DNA of 64,000 bases from Myxocyprinus asiaticus (Eukaryota > Chordata > Actinopteri > Cypriniformes > Catostomidae), in assembly GCF_019703515.2 (NCBI RefSeq), contig NC_059365.1:36723501-36787500 (forward strand), in the 5' to 3' direction. Shown here one piece after another: positions 1-12,096 of this stretch. Both the position numbers and the translations under genes were made by a program. The notes under the pieces were generated by a model. That model had not been told where the DNA came from. It was given only the letters and a program-made list of their open reading frames with translations, and searched no databases. Position 1 is the stretch's first letter, and the number at the start of each line of letters is the position of its first letter.

Positions 1-101
1 GAGGGATGATTAAAAGCTATTTTTGTGGTTATCAACATTATGCCACAAATGCTGTCGAATGTGCTTAATTTGTATTGAACTGGAATGTTCCTTTAATGGT
101 C
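1..101. repeat. MITE family A, right-end fragment
   Basis: The sequence from ttttgtggttatcaacatta to ttcctttaat matches the right end of the copies at 30,968 and 36,351. The rest lies outside the window. Confidence 0.7.
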
Positions 102-1076
102 CTAATATTTATTTTTATCTTTTATTAAATTTTTTCAGTTGAAATTTGACCTGGACATGTTTTTCTGATATTTACCCTGTGAGGATGACTTTTAGGTGGC
201 TCCAATTCTTCCATAATTGACATTCCTTTTTTATATGCCATCTAAACCAAGTGGGCGACACAGACCTGGTTATTTTTGTATTTTGTTACTGGGCCTCCAC
301 CAGCGTCAAATTCAAAAGCATATCTTCAACATAACATCACACATCTCCTTCATCAAAGCAGGTCTAACTGCAGCTCTTTCAAGAGCTCTCCAAGGTACTG
401 AAAAAGCCACTTCCCCTTACCTGCGAGGCCTACTGCTCCATAATCCACGTCAGCCCGTCAGAGTACTGCAGAACTTTGAGCCGAGCTGCCTCTTTAGCTC
501 TCATTCTTCATCTCCTCCGTCCTAAGCAGAGGATGAGGCTGAGCATAGGGAGTCGCGGAAGACTCCAGGGTGTCTTTGTTTAGATTAATACATTTTGAAA
601 CTGCAGCAGTCTCATGGATTCATGGCCAGTGCCCCACACTGAGCTCTTAAGGGGCTGCTGTGGGAAGAGGCAGACTGACAGTCGGCCTGTCAGCATCATT
701 ATCTTGCTTGAGTCCTACCATTAAGGTGGCAAAGAGCTGAAGGGTGTCACCCTTCAGAGCAGAAACTTAGCCTAAAGCTTTCATCTGTGCAGACAGCAGG
801 TGAAGAGGGCCTCCCAGGTGAGAGCGCTGGGGTGAGCCCTGTTTCAATACCTTTCTGCACTAGTACATCGACCTGTTAGCAACCTTAGCATGACAGGGAA
901 AGAGACTGTTAATGCCTGTCAGGTCTTTTGTCTCAGACTGACAGGCTAAACCGAAGTGAATATGGGGAATGTACTGAGAGCATGTTAGCGGGTGTCTAAA
1001 CAGGCTCGGATGGTTTTGAAGTTCATGATCGCACGTTTTCAAATTATTAAAATCACATTTCTAGTATTACATGGAT
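102..1076. other. No recognised feature
   Basis: AT-rich and unstructured to the eye. A 102-codon frame at 217-525 has no recognisable domain and looks fortuitous. Confidence 0.5.
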
Positions 1077-1140
1077 TGTTCACCCAGAAATAAAAATTCT
1101 GTCATAATTTACTCACCCTAATGTTTTCTGTGGAACACAA
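1077..1140. repeat. MITE family B fragment
   Basis: ttcacccagaaataaaaatt and the following actcacccta correspond to the left end of the palindromic element at 35,109. Confidence 0.55.
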
Positions 1141-1254
1141 AAAGGAGAGGCCTTGAACTTTCCATTGTCATTGACAAACACCAACCCATCCCTCTTTGGG
1201 GTGTAATTGGGTGTAATTTCTACTAGGGTAAAATAATGACCATTTTCCAACAGG

Positions 1255-2490
1255 TTCTATGAACATTTATATTATATAATTATAAATACCTTGGTCTAGT
1301 GCTTGACCACAAGCTTAAATGGGACATGTGGACTGATTATATACACTACCAGTCAAAAGTTTTGAAACAATTGACTGAAATGTTTCTCATGATCTTAAAA
1401 ATCTTTTGAACTGAAGGCGTATGCTTAAATCTTTGAAATTAGTTTTGTAGACAAAAATATAATTGTACCAAAATATTAATTTATTTCATTAACAAAACTA
1501 AAATTTTATAAAAAAAAAAAAAAAAAAAATAGTTTTTGAAATTGATGACTTGGACCAAATAATAAAGAAAAGCAGCCAATAAGTGCCCAACATAGATGGG
1601 AACTCCTTCAGTACTGTTTAAAAAGCATCCCAGGGTGATACCTCAAGAAGTTGGTTGAGAAAATATCAAGAGTACATGTCTGCAAAATCTAGGCAAAGGG
1701 TGACTACTTTGAAGATGCTAAAATATAACACAGTTTTGATTTATTTTGGATTTTTATAGTCACAACATAATTCTCATAGTTCCATTTATGTTATTCCATA
1801 GTTTTGATGACTTTACTATTATTCTAAAATGTGAAGAAAAAAAATTATTATAAAGAATGAGAGTAATTTCAAAACTTTTGACCGGTAGTGAAAAAAAACA
1901 CAACAGAGAATGTATTTCCTAAAGAAATTACTCTCCTTTAATGTCCACATCAGAATGCTTTTGATGTTTTATGGTGCTTTTATTGAAAGTGTTATGACAT
2001 TCTGTATTATTTGTTGGTATGGTAATGCTACGGAGGTACAGAAGAAATCAGTAAGGAAAGTGGTAACAATGGCAAGTAAATTGTTAGGGATTATGTTACC
2101 GAGTATAGAAAGTATTTATAAAGAGTGTTAAATAAGGCAAATAATATTGTGAGTGACAAGAGGCATCCTTTGGCCTCTGCTTTTGAAGTGTTGCCATGTA
2201 TTGTTGCCAACAATATTGTGTTCCCCGTATGAAAAACAGGTCCAAATTACCTTTTAGCCCTCAAGCAATTAAATTTTAAAATTCTTCTTCTTTTAATAGT
2301 TGTTAACTGATGACCAGCTGGTCTGGTCATTCATTCATTTATTCTATTCATTATTCCTTTTTTTATATATATATACTGTATATACATGTACATTGTTTAT
2401 ATATGCCAATCGTGATTTCTGATGTCTGTGTGATTATGCTGCAAACCCATTTTCCCTATGGGGACAAATAAACTAACTAACTAACTAATT
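1255..2490 (+). mobile_element. LINE 3' fragment interrupted by a Tc1-like MITE
   Basis: Coding traces YKYLGLVLDHKLKWDMWTDY (1,283-1,340) and, after the interruption, MYFLKKLLSFNVH, then FIESVMTFCIICWYGNA and KANNIVSDKRHPLASAFE resemble the C-terminus of a fish non-LTR retrotransposon ORF2. The element ends in tandem aact repeats at 2,470-2,487, as LINE tails do. The clade (Rex/RTE-like) is uncertain. Confidence 0.6.
1341..1891. mobile_element. Tc1/mariner-type MITE
   Basis: Left end tacactaccagtcaaaagtt and right end aaaacttttgaccggtagtg are inverted repeats typical of Tc1-like elements. About 550 bp with no transposase. It splits the LINE coding sequence. Confidence 0.75.
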
Positions 2491-2532
2491 TAAGCTATTG
2501 GTTGAGTCAATGTTGCTATGACTGTGACTCAC

Positions 2533-2937
2533 ACAAGGGTGCATTTCCCAGACAACTACATAACTCACTGCTTAACCACCATAGTACGATGAATCGTTGG
2601 AGAAATTAACTAGCTAGTGACGACTGTTTCCCGAAACCATTGTTACTATGTTGCAACATGTTGGTTCAACAATATAGAGCTGTCGTTAATGTCGTTACAC
2701 AGGGGGTGGAGTAATAACTTCTGCGGATATCAAATTATAATAGCTAACTAACAAGGATCTATGCTTCTGACTACAAGTGGAGAGCTGTAGGTCCAACCAC
2801 ACAACTTTGCAACGCTGTTTGCGAATGTTCATTGAAATGGCGGTTTCGGGAAACACCAAATCGTTTAACTATATTAGTAACGATGGAACTTGCGACCATA
2901 GTTGGCTAACGATGCTTTTGGGAAACACACCCCTGAC
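2533..2937. repeat. Palindromic MITE
   Basis: The left end aagggtgcatttcccagaca and the right end ttttgggaaacacacccct are imperfect inverted repeats about 400 bp apart. No coding sequence. Confidence 0.6.
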
Positions 2938-3589
2938 TGGTACTGCCAAATTTTAATCCCAAACCAGAAATCGCTCACTTTCTTTATAATTTTTCCTCCA
3001 AGTACATACATTTGTTGCAATATGTTGTATTTTATTTAAGCATCGTAAGCAACATTCGTAACTGTATAGTAACAGTAAGCAGGTACAGTAGACCCTCAGC
3101 ACAACAGAGCAAACAGGAAAAAACATTGGCTTATGTTTATCGAACTTCTTCAGAACGCTGAGTCTTTGTGACACCTGCGCTAAAAAAGCAAGCATGCAGT
3201 GCAACGAATGTAACAGAACACAGGTGTCTCAAGATGTTTTTATAAAAACTAAAGTTCTTTTTAACTTGTCACGGTGCCTTAAAAATGTGATGGTCCAACG
3301 CAAGATGCTGAAAAACAGCGAGACACAGTGCAATGGTCAAAGATGTCGTGTTTACATAGGAAAACAATTGAAAAACAGACACACACAAAAACAAGTTCGG
3401 TGTGAACATCCCCTAACTCATCTGTTTGCTGGCATCATTTTACAATAATCACAAACCTGATCTGAACCTAAAGTTATACTTGAAAAATTGACCCGAACCC
3501 AGCCACGACCAGACTGATCACACTGTGTATTCGGCAACAGTAGGTCGAAAGTTCTGCTGCTAAAATACGTCTGTGCTTACCGAAATTTG
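2938..3589. other. No recognised feature
   Basis: Short open frames on both strands around 2,950-3,450 have no family resemblance. I see no repeat termini. Confidence 0.4.
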
Positions 3590-3935
3590 AAGCACTGGCC
3601 CCCAGTGGCTGAAAGTGTTGTTGAACGTATGGGCATGTGTGAGCTCCAGTTTCCAGGTGAACTGTCCACAGAGTGGTGCCAAAAGTGAGTCATATTTTTA
3701 GCTGTAAATGGTGTAATACATTCAATAGGAAAGAAAACTGTATCAACTCTAACACAAACACATTTACCCTCTAACACAAACTCTAATGGTCAGTGGAGTA
3801 AAAATGTCATTTTAGAGTGAAAATGCAACTATCGAATCACGCTTACTATTGTTTATATGAACACAACTACTTCCTGGTTCCCACAGGACCAGAACCCATA
3901 GGGAGGTTTGCTTACGAGGGAAATGTGTTCACGCT
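3590..3935 (-). repeat. Probable tRNA-derived SINE (family S1)
   Basis: The - strand contains a B-box-like gggttctggtcc near 3,884-3,899. The body (ccaggtgaactgtccacaga and following) is shared with the copy at 5,335-5,610. Confidence 0.45.
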
Positions 3936-5334
3936 TGAATTGATTCAAAAATTTCTGCTGGTGTATAGCGCTTGTCAGTAATTCGGCAGAATGGGTTGAT
4001 TTCAGGGTACATGAACTTGTGGAAACAACATGTACATTTCCTGTGTGCTCATGGATCCACAGCAGGCTGCATGAAATGAACAGCAGACAACCCACATTTT
4101 CAGTCCATTCTTATAACAGCTATCTTCTGTCCAGCTCAACACTTGTCAGAGTGAAATCCCATTGAAGTTTGCCACGTCCAACATTAAAATCAACACATTG
4201 TCATGCAATCTATAAACTAGTCATTTCTAACTAGCCCACTCCCAGCAACACATGAACACATTTATGGTAAGACTTTGAAAAGTTAGGCTAAGCCCTAAAG
4301 CACAATGTAGTTTGAGGTGGTTGGTAGGGGAACTCACAGCCGCATAAATCAGAGCCTCTGTAAAAAAATTTGACCTGGCCTCAAGGAGGAACGACATAGC
4401 CAAGTGCGGGTTTGCAGTTTTAAGTGGTATGAAAAGTGTAGATGACGGCCCCTATGATAACCTACTCACCAGGAGTGGTCAGAATAAAGTGTAGAAAATG
4501 ACACAAGCCGGTTAGCTTTTCCACAGCCCACATATGGCTGCCACTGCCTAGGAAACAGCAGGCCCAGAGCAGCTGGGCCACACTGTTTAGATTAATAAGC
4601 TCAACGTGGAAGACATTAAGCACTAAGCGCTGACCATGCCAACTCCGAAGAGGACCATAATGGTTTCAATATTACTCGGGCATGTATGAAAGAAACCTTA
4701 CATTAATTCATTTAAACAGCCATTTGTATCCTGTGGAGAGGGGGGCGGGTGTGAGTACAACCCACAAGAGGGCCGGGCAGTGATCTAGTCTCACTGTCTG
4801 TGTAATAGGGTCATTTTGACACATTGGGCCCGGTCCAGTTTGTCTAATAAAAGTCTCTGAAAGGCACTAAGTTGAAGGTGGAGTCTTTAGGCTGAAAGTA
4901 TGGAGTGGATTTATTGCTTCTAGAAGAACTGAAACATTTACATTTTATCATCACCAAGTTAAGCACTTGGAGGTGTGAAAGACATACAGTGAATCTAAGT
5001 AGACAGGCAACAAAGAAAAGCTAAAGCTAAATTGGGTACATTTTGAGATAATGGAAGAACCCGTGAAAGTGAGATTTTTTTACAAATCAGAGCAGTTGAG
5101 AAATGCAACAACTTTTGAATATTCAGCAGCACCTGCCTCTCCCAAGAGACCTTCCTAAAGGAAAATGTTATTGCTCAGAAGTTGTTCTTTCTCTTATATT
5201 TAAGGAGACTTAATGGAGGTCTCGGTTAAGTTTCATTTGACTATCAACATTGACTGAAATGTTTAATCTGAAATTCCATATGAAAATTACGTGACTGTGG
5301 CGACATTTTTGTTAAATTATATTACGTGGCTCCT
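3936..5334. other. No recognised gene
   Basis: Non-coding sequence without clear termini. 3,936-4,100 may be degraded SINE or MITE DNA. Confidence 0.4.
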
Positions 5335-5610
5335 TACATGTATCATGGCAGTTCCAAGGTGATATGTCCACTGAGTGGCACTAAAAGCAAGTTTTAAGGT
5401 TATTGTGTTTTAAACAAATCCTACCTCAATATCGATAGTGTCAACTAGCAAATGTGAGACTATAAAAATGTCATTGCTTAAGCCACCACATCATTTTGTG
5501 GTGTTTCTATGAAACTTTTCACTCATGTGTTGACTGCTGAGGACTCGTACCCAGTCCTTTAAGTACAACACTCTATCAGTTGAGCTGCCGCGCAGTTTGA
5601 ACGCACTTGC
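5335..5610 (-). repeat. tRNA-derived SINE (family S1), - strand
   Basis: Reading the - strand, cagctcaactgatagagtg resembles an A box and gggtacgagtcctc a B box, about 35 bp apart as in tRNA genes. The downstream body resembles 3,590-3,935. Confidence 0.55.
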
Positions 5611-6026
5611 ACAAGCTTTAACCTTTAACGCATACCTTGGGTCTTTAGAGACCCAGTACCTCATTCCACCCCCTGTACCTCATCCATTTTTGGAGTTGTG
5701 CCCACACCCCTTTAGTATTCTTCAATCTTTCTCTTATTAATAGTGTGGCACACAAAAAAATTGCAATTTTTTTTTTTAAATGTATAATGGTTTAAGTACC
5801 AAAAGTGTATAGGGTCTCTAGAGACCCGAGGTATGTAAGAGTGTCGGGAATTGCACTTCCATAAATTATATTTTTTATAATTATTTCAAATCTATTTAAC
5901 TATACTATCACAGGATATCTATTTCTTTGTGTATTACAAGTGAAATTAGTAATATATTCATACAAATAAATACTATATCATGATGACTTTCTGTGCAACA
6001 ATGAATTATCAAAAATGGTGAATTAT

Positions 6027-6466
6027 GGGGGGTCTGGGTAGCTCAGCAAGTATTGATGCTGACTATTACCCCTGGAGTCACGAGTTCAAATCCAGGGTGT
6101 GCTGAGTGACTCCAGCCAGGTCTCCTAAGCAACCAAATTGGCCTGGTTGCTAGGGAGGGTAGAGTCACATGGGGTAACCTCCTCGAGGTCGCGATTAGTG
6201 GTTCTCGCTCTCAATGGGGCACATGGTAAGTTGTGCGTGGATCGCGGAGAGTAGCATGAGTCTCCACATGCTGTGAGTCTCCGCGGTGTCATGCACAGCG
6301 AGCCACGTGATAAGATGTGGATTGACAGTCTCAGAAGCGGAAGCAACTGAGACCTGTCCTCCGCCACCTGGATTGAGGTGAGTAACCATGCCACAACGAG
6401 GACCTACTAAGTAGTGGGAATTGGGCATTCCAAATTGGGAGAAAAGGGGATAAAAAATAAATAAAC
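6027..6466 (+). mobile_element. tRNA-derived SINE (family S2) with perfect target duplication
   Basis: The tRNA-like head has A box tagctcagcaag and B box gagttcaaatcc (6,082-6,093). The body runs to a taaaaaataaataaac tail. It is flanked by a perfect 13-bp duplication aatggtgaattat at 6,014-6,026 and 6,467-6,479. It shares its body with 31,585-32,030. Confidence 0.88.
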
Positions 6467-6479
6467 AATGGTGAATTAT

Positions 6480-7934
6480 CAGTATTTTATATGCATATGC
6501 ACAAAATATATATGTTATTTCTTACTCAAGGTGGAACTGATGTTTCAGTGATTGACTTGATTTACATTTGACATTGCTATTTGATGAAGAAACAACATCG
6601 AAGTAAATTATAGCAAGTACAACACATGAACAGTATGATATGACTATTGTCATTTTGGTGTACTACTGAAATTATGCAAGTTGCATCTATTTAGACTCAA
6701 CAAGTGCTTGAGAAAATACACATGAGAGACACATAAACTAAACATAAATTACACATACATTACACTTGTGTAGATTATGTTTTATGTGTAGCTCAATATG
6801 TGTGTGACAGCCAGATGCATCTCATGAAATTTCAGTGTGAAAATAATGAATCCTGTTTTTGATTTTTCCTGATTTTTTGCATTATCTCTTTAATTTCTGA
6901 AAAATAAAACATCAAAATATCTATAAAAATATATTTTATTTTATTGTTTTCTAATTGTCTCAATTTTTTTATTTTATTTTTTATTTTACACTATCTGGGC
7001 ATTTTGTACATCCATTTTTGATAAATATAAGTGCCGGGTCTCTAAAGACCTGAATATGTAAGAATGTTTGGTGAAAATTACCATGCATTTAATTGTTAAT
7101 GTAGCTGATTATGTAATGTAGTCGTTAAAATCTATCACCTAACAATTCATGTGCAGGGTTGGGAGGGTTACTTTTAAATGTAATCCATTACAAATACTGA
7201 TTACTTACATACTGTATGTGAATAAAGTCAAGAGAAAAGCAATATGATCTCAAAGACTTTCAATTATGCCTTCTGGATGCAAACAAAACATGTTTGAATA
7301 ACGTTATGAGTAATGAAGCTATTATTATATACAGTGCTGGGTAGTAACAGATTACATTAAATATGTATTACATAATCAGATTACAAAAATAAAGTACTTA
7401 TGGATTACATGATTACATATTAATCAGGCAACGACAGTAAATTGCTCATAATTTATTAATCCCCTGACCTGATATGTCTTTGGAAGGTTTTTGTCCACCA
7501 AACACATGAACATTTCATTTTATATTTACTATGTAATTCACACATAAATGTCGAACCCATTGCATTAAAACAGTAAGTTAGTTAAGTTAGTTTTAGTTTT
7601 GCAAATTGCTTTTGTACTCTGCTTCAAAAATGTAAATGACTGAACAAAAATCCTTTTCTAAATAAGAATAATTCACACCATCTTTTTTGTACCATCTTGG
7701 ACAAAAAATGTTTTGTTAAAATGTGTATTTATGTTTCATGACCCTTTAAGTGCATTTTTATTTCACTCAGTAACAGACAAATAGCAAGTAAAACAAAGAA
7801 AATTCATAGCAATTATCATATTTCACTAAGTATGGTTTCTAAAATGCATTTAAGCAACATTATGTCAAAATGGTACAAGATTACCCTACTCAAATGTGAC
7901 ATCAAATAAACAAGAGTATGTTTAAATGAAAAGC
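6480..7934. other. AT-rich DNA with MITE family F fragments
   Basis: 7,153-7,205 (cagggttgggagggttactt) matches the reverse complement of the right end of the element at 37,171-38,042. 7,331-7,440 has a similar tgctgggtagtaacagatta. No gene is seen. Confidence 0.5.
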
Positions 7935-8180
7935 AACTTTAAACAAAGCTGCTACAGATCTGCCCCATCCCTGAATTGGCTACATCACTCTACTCTCCTC
8001 TCCATCAACAGCTGGTGTGTGGTGAGCGTATTGGTGCACTATGGTTGCCGTTGCATCATCCAGGTGGATGCTGCACACTGGTGGTGGTTGAGGAGATTCC
8101 CCATATACTGTACTATGTAAAGCACTTTGAGCACTATATAAATGTAAGGAATTGTTATTATTATTGTTATTACAGAAAAT
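7935..8180 (+). repeat. Dispersed repeat with LINE/SINE-like 3' end
   Basis: A moderately GC-rich body ends in tgtaaagcactttgagcac, tataaatgtaaggaattg and a (tta)n tail. This is the layout of a retroposon 3' end that I recognise from other fish DNA but cannot name. Confidence 0.45.
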
Positions 8181-8987
8181 ACAGAAAAAGAAAATGGCTT
8201 GTTTTTTCATCAATCTAATATAATTAGATGCACTGAATTATGTCTCGATTAACATTAAACAAAATATGACAGGATATACCTCAAATTCAAAAACACTGCA
8301 AAGTTTAATTCTGCCTTGTATTGCAGTTAGCATGTAGACTAATTGGCACCATTCAATAATTTCTGACTGTATTCAATAGATAGATCACAGGCTTCATTAT
8401 CATCATTATTATTATTATTGCAATGCCTCCAGTGTCTTTCCTCTGCTTGTTCATGATCCACAGTCAGACATCACTAGCTAAAGTTTATGGCAGATTCTAT
8501 GTTTATGTTTAAGGAGAAATTTAATGAAAATAGCTATTTATTTTTAAAGAATAGATCAAAATAGATTTAATCCTTTTTAGTGTGTCTTTAATTACTTATT
8601 TCTACTTTTTAGGAGTTTTGAAATGTTAAATTTGCCAGACTTTCTCCCTCACCCAGACTTTTGAAATGTAATTATACAATTTATAATTATAATTATAAGT
8701 ATCATAATCAGATCAATTCTCTGTTGCACTCTTTTCCTAAGAACTTTAAAACATTTTTAATTAATTTGGTATTTATGTGTAGAATTTAGATTTTATAAAA
8801 ATTTCCCTATTACTGTTGTCATTACATCACAAAATAATTTCAGAGAACAACTTTACAGTTTCAACTGAAGTTATAATGGAAATGAGAAGTGACAGTGAAG
8901 TTTCGACAATAGGCATCACTTGTTTGGTAATACAGCCGGTTTTCTACTTCAATAAGGAACATGTTCCTTTGTGCTGTACCATCAATA
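8181..8987. other. No recognised feature
   Basis: AT-rich intergenic DNA with short (att)n and (taat)n runs. Confidence 0.45.
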
Positions 8988-9298
8988 GCTGCTTTTCCAC
9001 TATCGGGCCAGTGCAAGCCAGGGCTCTTAACTTTCCAGCCAGGGCCAATAGCCTCAGACCTCGAGCCGTGACACCAAAATCAATCTGCGTTCCCACCATC
9101 GGGCCAATAGCCCCACAGCGTTACCCTAAAACCTGCCTCTTGTTTGGCCCATGGGTAATCGGTGGGCCAGTGGTCATTGGTTGTTGGACCCGAGAAAGCC
9201 CAGAGGAGGCACAATGAAGCCCTGGAAGTGACAGTGGGAACGCAACTGGCTGTGGCATGCACTAGCACGCTCTCATTTGGATAGTGGAAACACGGCCA
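8988..9298. repeat. Palindromic MITE with gggcc-rich body
   Basis: The left end ttttccactatcgggccagt and the right end gatagtggaaacacggccaa are inverted. The GC-rich body recurs, truncated, at 51,889-52,064. The 133-codon frame inside is not a gene. Confidence 0.6.
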
Positions 9299-9837
9299 AT
9301 GATGTACAATTTGTATCACACTGGCAGCTATTTCTGTTCTGCAAAACAATCGATGGACAGTCGAATGGCTAAACTCAGGGGGGCCCTAATATCTCATTTA
9401 AGCCAAAGTAGCTAATGTGATTTATGTGCAAGTCTTACCTTTAAATGCTTTTTTTTAATTAGATCCTTGGAAAAAGACATAATCTTCACAGATGGAAGGC
9501 ATAAATTGCACTGAACTGTAATGTTGTTTCCATTTTCTCCTTTGAAGAGACAATAATGTTGAAATTTACACAAAAATCATTATTTTTTTCCAGTGGTCAT
9601 TGTCATGTATCTCACCGCATTTAAAAGATGTGGTGTCAAGTTACAACTCTGAAGAGGAGAAGCCTCTCTCATTCAGCTGCTCTGGGTCTTGCTGTTTTGA
9701 GCACAAACTCGTTTTCTTTCGCTATTTTTAATTGTGGGTGTATGTAAACAGACTAGATGGACGTCTTTGACCGTTTCTGTGTGTTTCCGGCAATATGCGC
9801 CTCAGTGCACCTATGTGTGTGCGTCAATTCACTGCAT
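9299..9837. other. No recognised feature
   Basis: Intergenic flank of the DIRS nest, without visible repeats. Confidence 0.4.
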
Positions 9838-10207
9838 TTCCCTATCTGTCACTCACTTGAAATTGTGTCGATGTAGTGACACTAGGGGTCGCCCTTAGGA
9901 GCCATAAACACCTCTGATCTTTGAGAAAAGGCCAGTGGGAATTGGCAAGTGGAATTTCCATGCCACTCCCCCGGATATATGGGTATAAAAGGAACTGGCT
10001 TGCAACCACTCATTCAAATTTTTTCTTCGGAGCCAAGCGGTTGTGTTCCAGCGAGCTGAATTCCTCCGTCGATCCATTCACCTTGAAAGCTGTTGGATTT
10101 ACGGCGTATTACAGTGGTTTCTCCCCCTCTTGCACCGGTGGTGTGCAGAGAACGCCCTTGGGTGCTTCAGCAGCTAAAAGAGTATATTCTTCCTAATGAA
10201 AGAGTAT
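9838..10207 (+). repeat. Left inverted terminal repeat of the outer DIRS
   Basis: Begins ccctatctgtcactcact and holds the tgtcgatgtagtgacac block. That block reappears reverse-complemented near 15.6, 15.9, 17.3 and 17.6 kb and directly at 10.23 kb. It is followed by untranslated sequence up to the insertion point of the inner copy. Confidence 0.88.
9984..9992 (+). promoter_or_regulatory. TATA box in the outer DIRS left repeat
   Basis: tataaaagg, about 145 bp inside the element and downstream of a conserved ccactcccccgga block. It is plausibly the element promoter. The right repeat carries the same motif on the other strand. Confidence 0.45.
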
Positions 10208-10410
10208 ATTCCCTATCTGTCACTCACTCAACGTTGGTGTCGATGTAGTGACACTAGGGGTCACTTTTGGGAGCCCGAGACACCTCTGGTCTTTGATAAA
10301 AGGCCAATGAAAACTGGCGAGTGGTATTTGCATGCCACTCCCCCGGACATACGTGTATAAAAGGAGCTGGTATGCAACCACTCATTCAGATTTTCTCTTC
10401 AGAGCCAAAC
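10208..10410 (+). repeat. Left inverted terminal repeat of the inner DIRS
   Basis: Near-direct copy of the outer left repeat, starting at the ccctatctg string and running through the TATA box to cactcattcag. Its reverse complement is found at about 15,780-15,941. Confidence 0.88.
10356..10364 (+). promoter_or_regulatory. TATA box in the inner DIRS left repeat
   Basis: tataaaagg in the same position relative to the terminus as in the outer copy. Conservation across all four repeat copies argues for function, probably initiating element RNA. Confidence 0.45.
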
Positions 10411-10723
10411 GTTCATGCTCATTGAGCTGAATAGCACTGTTCATTCACCTCTGCTGGATCTGATGGCGCATTTCAGCGGCTTCTCCCTCCTCTGCACTGG
10501 TGCACTGCAGAGAACGCCCCTGGGTGCTTCGGCAGAAAAACTAGAGAGTATATCTTCTGAAAGAGCGTTTTTCCCCTCTAAAAGAGTATATTTCTCTAAA
10601 AGAGCGCACACACAGAATGTCTTTTTAAAGACGCGTCTTTCTAAAGATACCTTTCCGATCGTGTGTTATTCCTGGTTGCGGTCATTTTCTCTGAACTTTG
10701 GATGGTCATGATCACTGTCTTTC

Positions 10724-12096
10724 ATGTCTGGGCGCAACCCACACGGAGGCAGCGTTTATGAATGGTTCATGTTCTCACTGCGAGAACATGACCATGGCAA
10801 CGTTGCGGTCACCCCAGCGGCTCCCCGCCTCGGCCCCCCTACCTACGGGTATGAGGTCAGCGCGGCTAGCACTAGGGGCGATTTGGGGACCTCAATGGGA
10901 TTGCCTCCGCCGGGTATCCCCCCGCGGACCTCCCATTCCCCAGCACGCTCGTCTGCCCCAGTCGGGCTTCCGGATGAGTTCGCCGGCTCGTTGCACGGCG
11001 AGTCTGGCTTCTTGTTCGGGGCCTGCGAAGATGATGAGCTCTCGAGCGCAGCATCGGAGAGCGGGCTTGTCCAGTCGGAGGCAGAAGCCTCAGCTGGGCT
11101 TCCCCCTTCGGGGACGGTCGCCCAGTTACAGGCCGATGCCGAAATGATGGACATGCTTTCCCAGGCGGCCGCGAGCGTCAGGCTACAGTGGAACCCTCCG
11201 CTCTCCCCTGAACCCTCGTGGCTTGATGATTGGATTCTGGGCTTGCAGCGCCGCTCAAAACAGCCGTGCCCCGCTCCAGTGCCATTCTTCCCGGAGGTGC
11301 ATGAGGAGATGACGAAGTCGTGGAGGCACCTTTTACTGCCTGACCCCGACTCCGCAGTTCCCCCGCTCTCACTACCCTCGATGGCGGGGCGGCCAGGGGC
11401 TATATGACGATTCCCCCGGTGGATAAGGTGCTCGCGGTGCACTTATGCCTGCAGAGCGCCGCCACCTGGCGTGGACGCCCTAAGCTCCTGTCCAAGACCT
11501 GTAGGCTCACGTCGTCCCTGACAGCTAAGGCCTACAGCACTGCTGGACAAGCCGCCTCTGCCCTGCACACCATGGCTCTCCTGCAAGTCCACCAAGCCAA
11601 GGCGCTGAAAGAACTGCACGAGGGTAGTTCCACCACAGATTTGATGCAGGAACTGCGCTCAGCGACCGACCTCGCCCTCCGGGTGACGAAGGTCACGGCG
11701 CGGTCTCTCTGGCGGACGATGGCCACACTAGTGGTCCAGGAGCGCCACCTGTGGCTCAACCTGGTCGAGATGGGCGAGGCCGACAAGACACGGTTCCTTG
11801 CTGCCCCCATTTCCCAGGCGGGCCTATTCGGCGACACCGTTGAGGACTTTGCCCAGCAGTTCTCAACGGTAAAGCAGCAGATGGAAGCAATCCGGCACAT
11901 CCTGCCCCGACGCGCCTCAAGATCCTGCACCCCATCTGCTCATCGCCAAGGGCGTCCCCCTGCAGTGACTGCACCGGCTCCGCTGCAGCCTACCCCTCCG
12001 GCCCGGCCCCGGCGTGGAGCCCACTGCAGGAAGCCGACGCCACCCGTCTCACAGCCAGTGCCGAAGAACCCACGGAGGTCCTCGAAGCGCCCCTGA
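10724..12096 (+). pseudogene. DIRS gag, two frames (10,724-11,407 and 11,404-12,096)
   Basis: The first ORF (227 aa) is acidic and Ser/Pro-rich. The second (230 aa) contains a helical region around ALHTMALLQVHQAKALKEL and a basic Pro/Arg-rich tail, as expected for a DIRS Gag that packages element RNA. The reading frame that gives GYMTIPPVDKV runs upstream of the second ATG, so the two ORFs look like one gene split by a frameshift near 11,365-11,385. The tga/atg overlap at 11,404-11,407 is then incidental. There is no CCHC zinc knuckle. Confidence 0.7.

Noticed and set aside
217..525. 102-codon frame as a gene
   Set aside because: No recognisable domain, no splice context, and composition like the surrounding DNA.
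6027..6110. Functional tRNA gene
   Set aside because: Only the A and B boxes are tRNA-like, and the sequence continues into a SINE body and tail with a target duplication.
8816..9217. 133-codon frame over the MITE at 8,988
   Set aside because: Crosses the repeat boundary and has no homology.
10843..11442. 199-codon frame on the - strand of the DIRS gag
   Set aside because: Shadow of the GC-rich gag frame; no domain resemblance.
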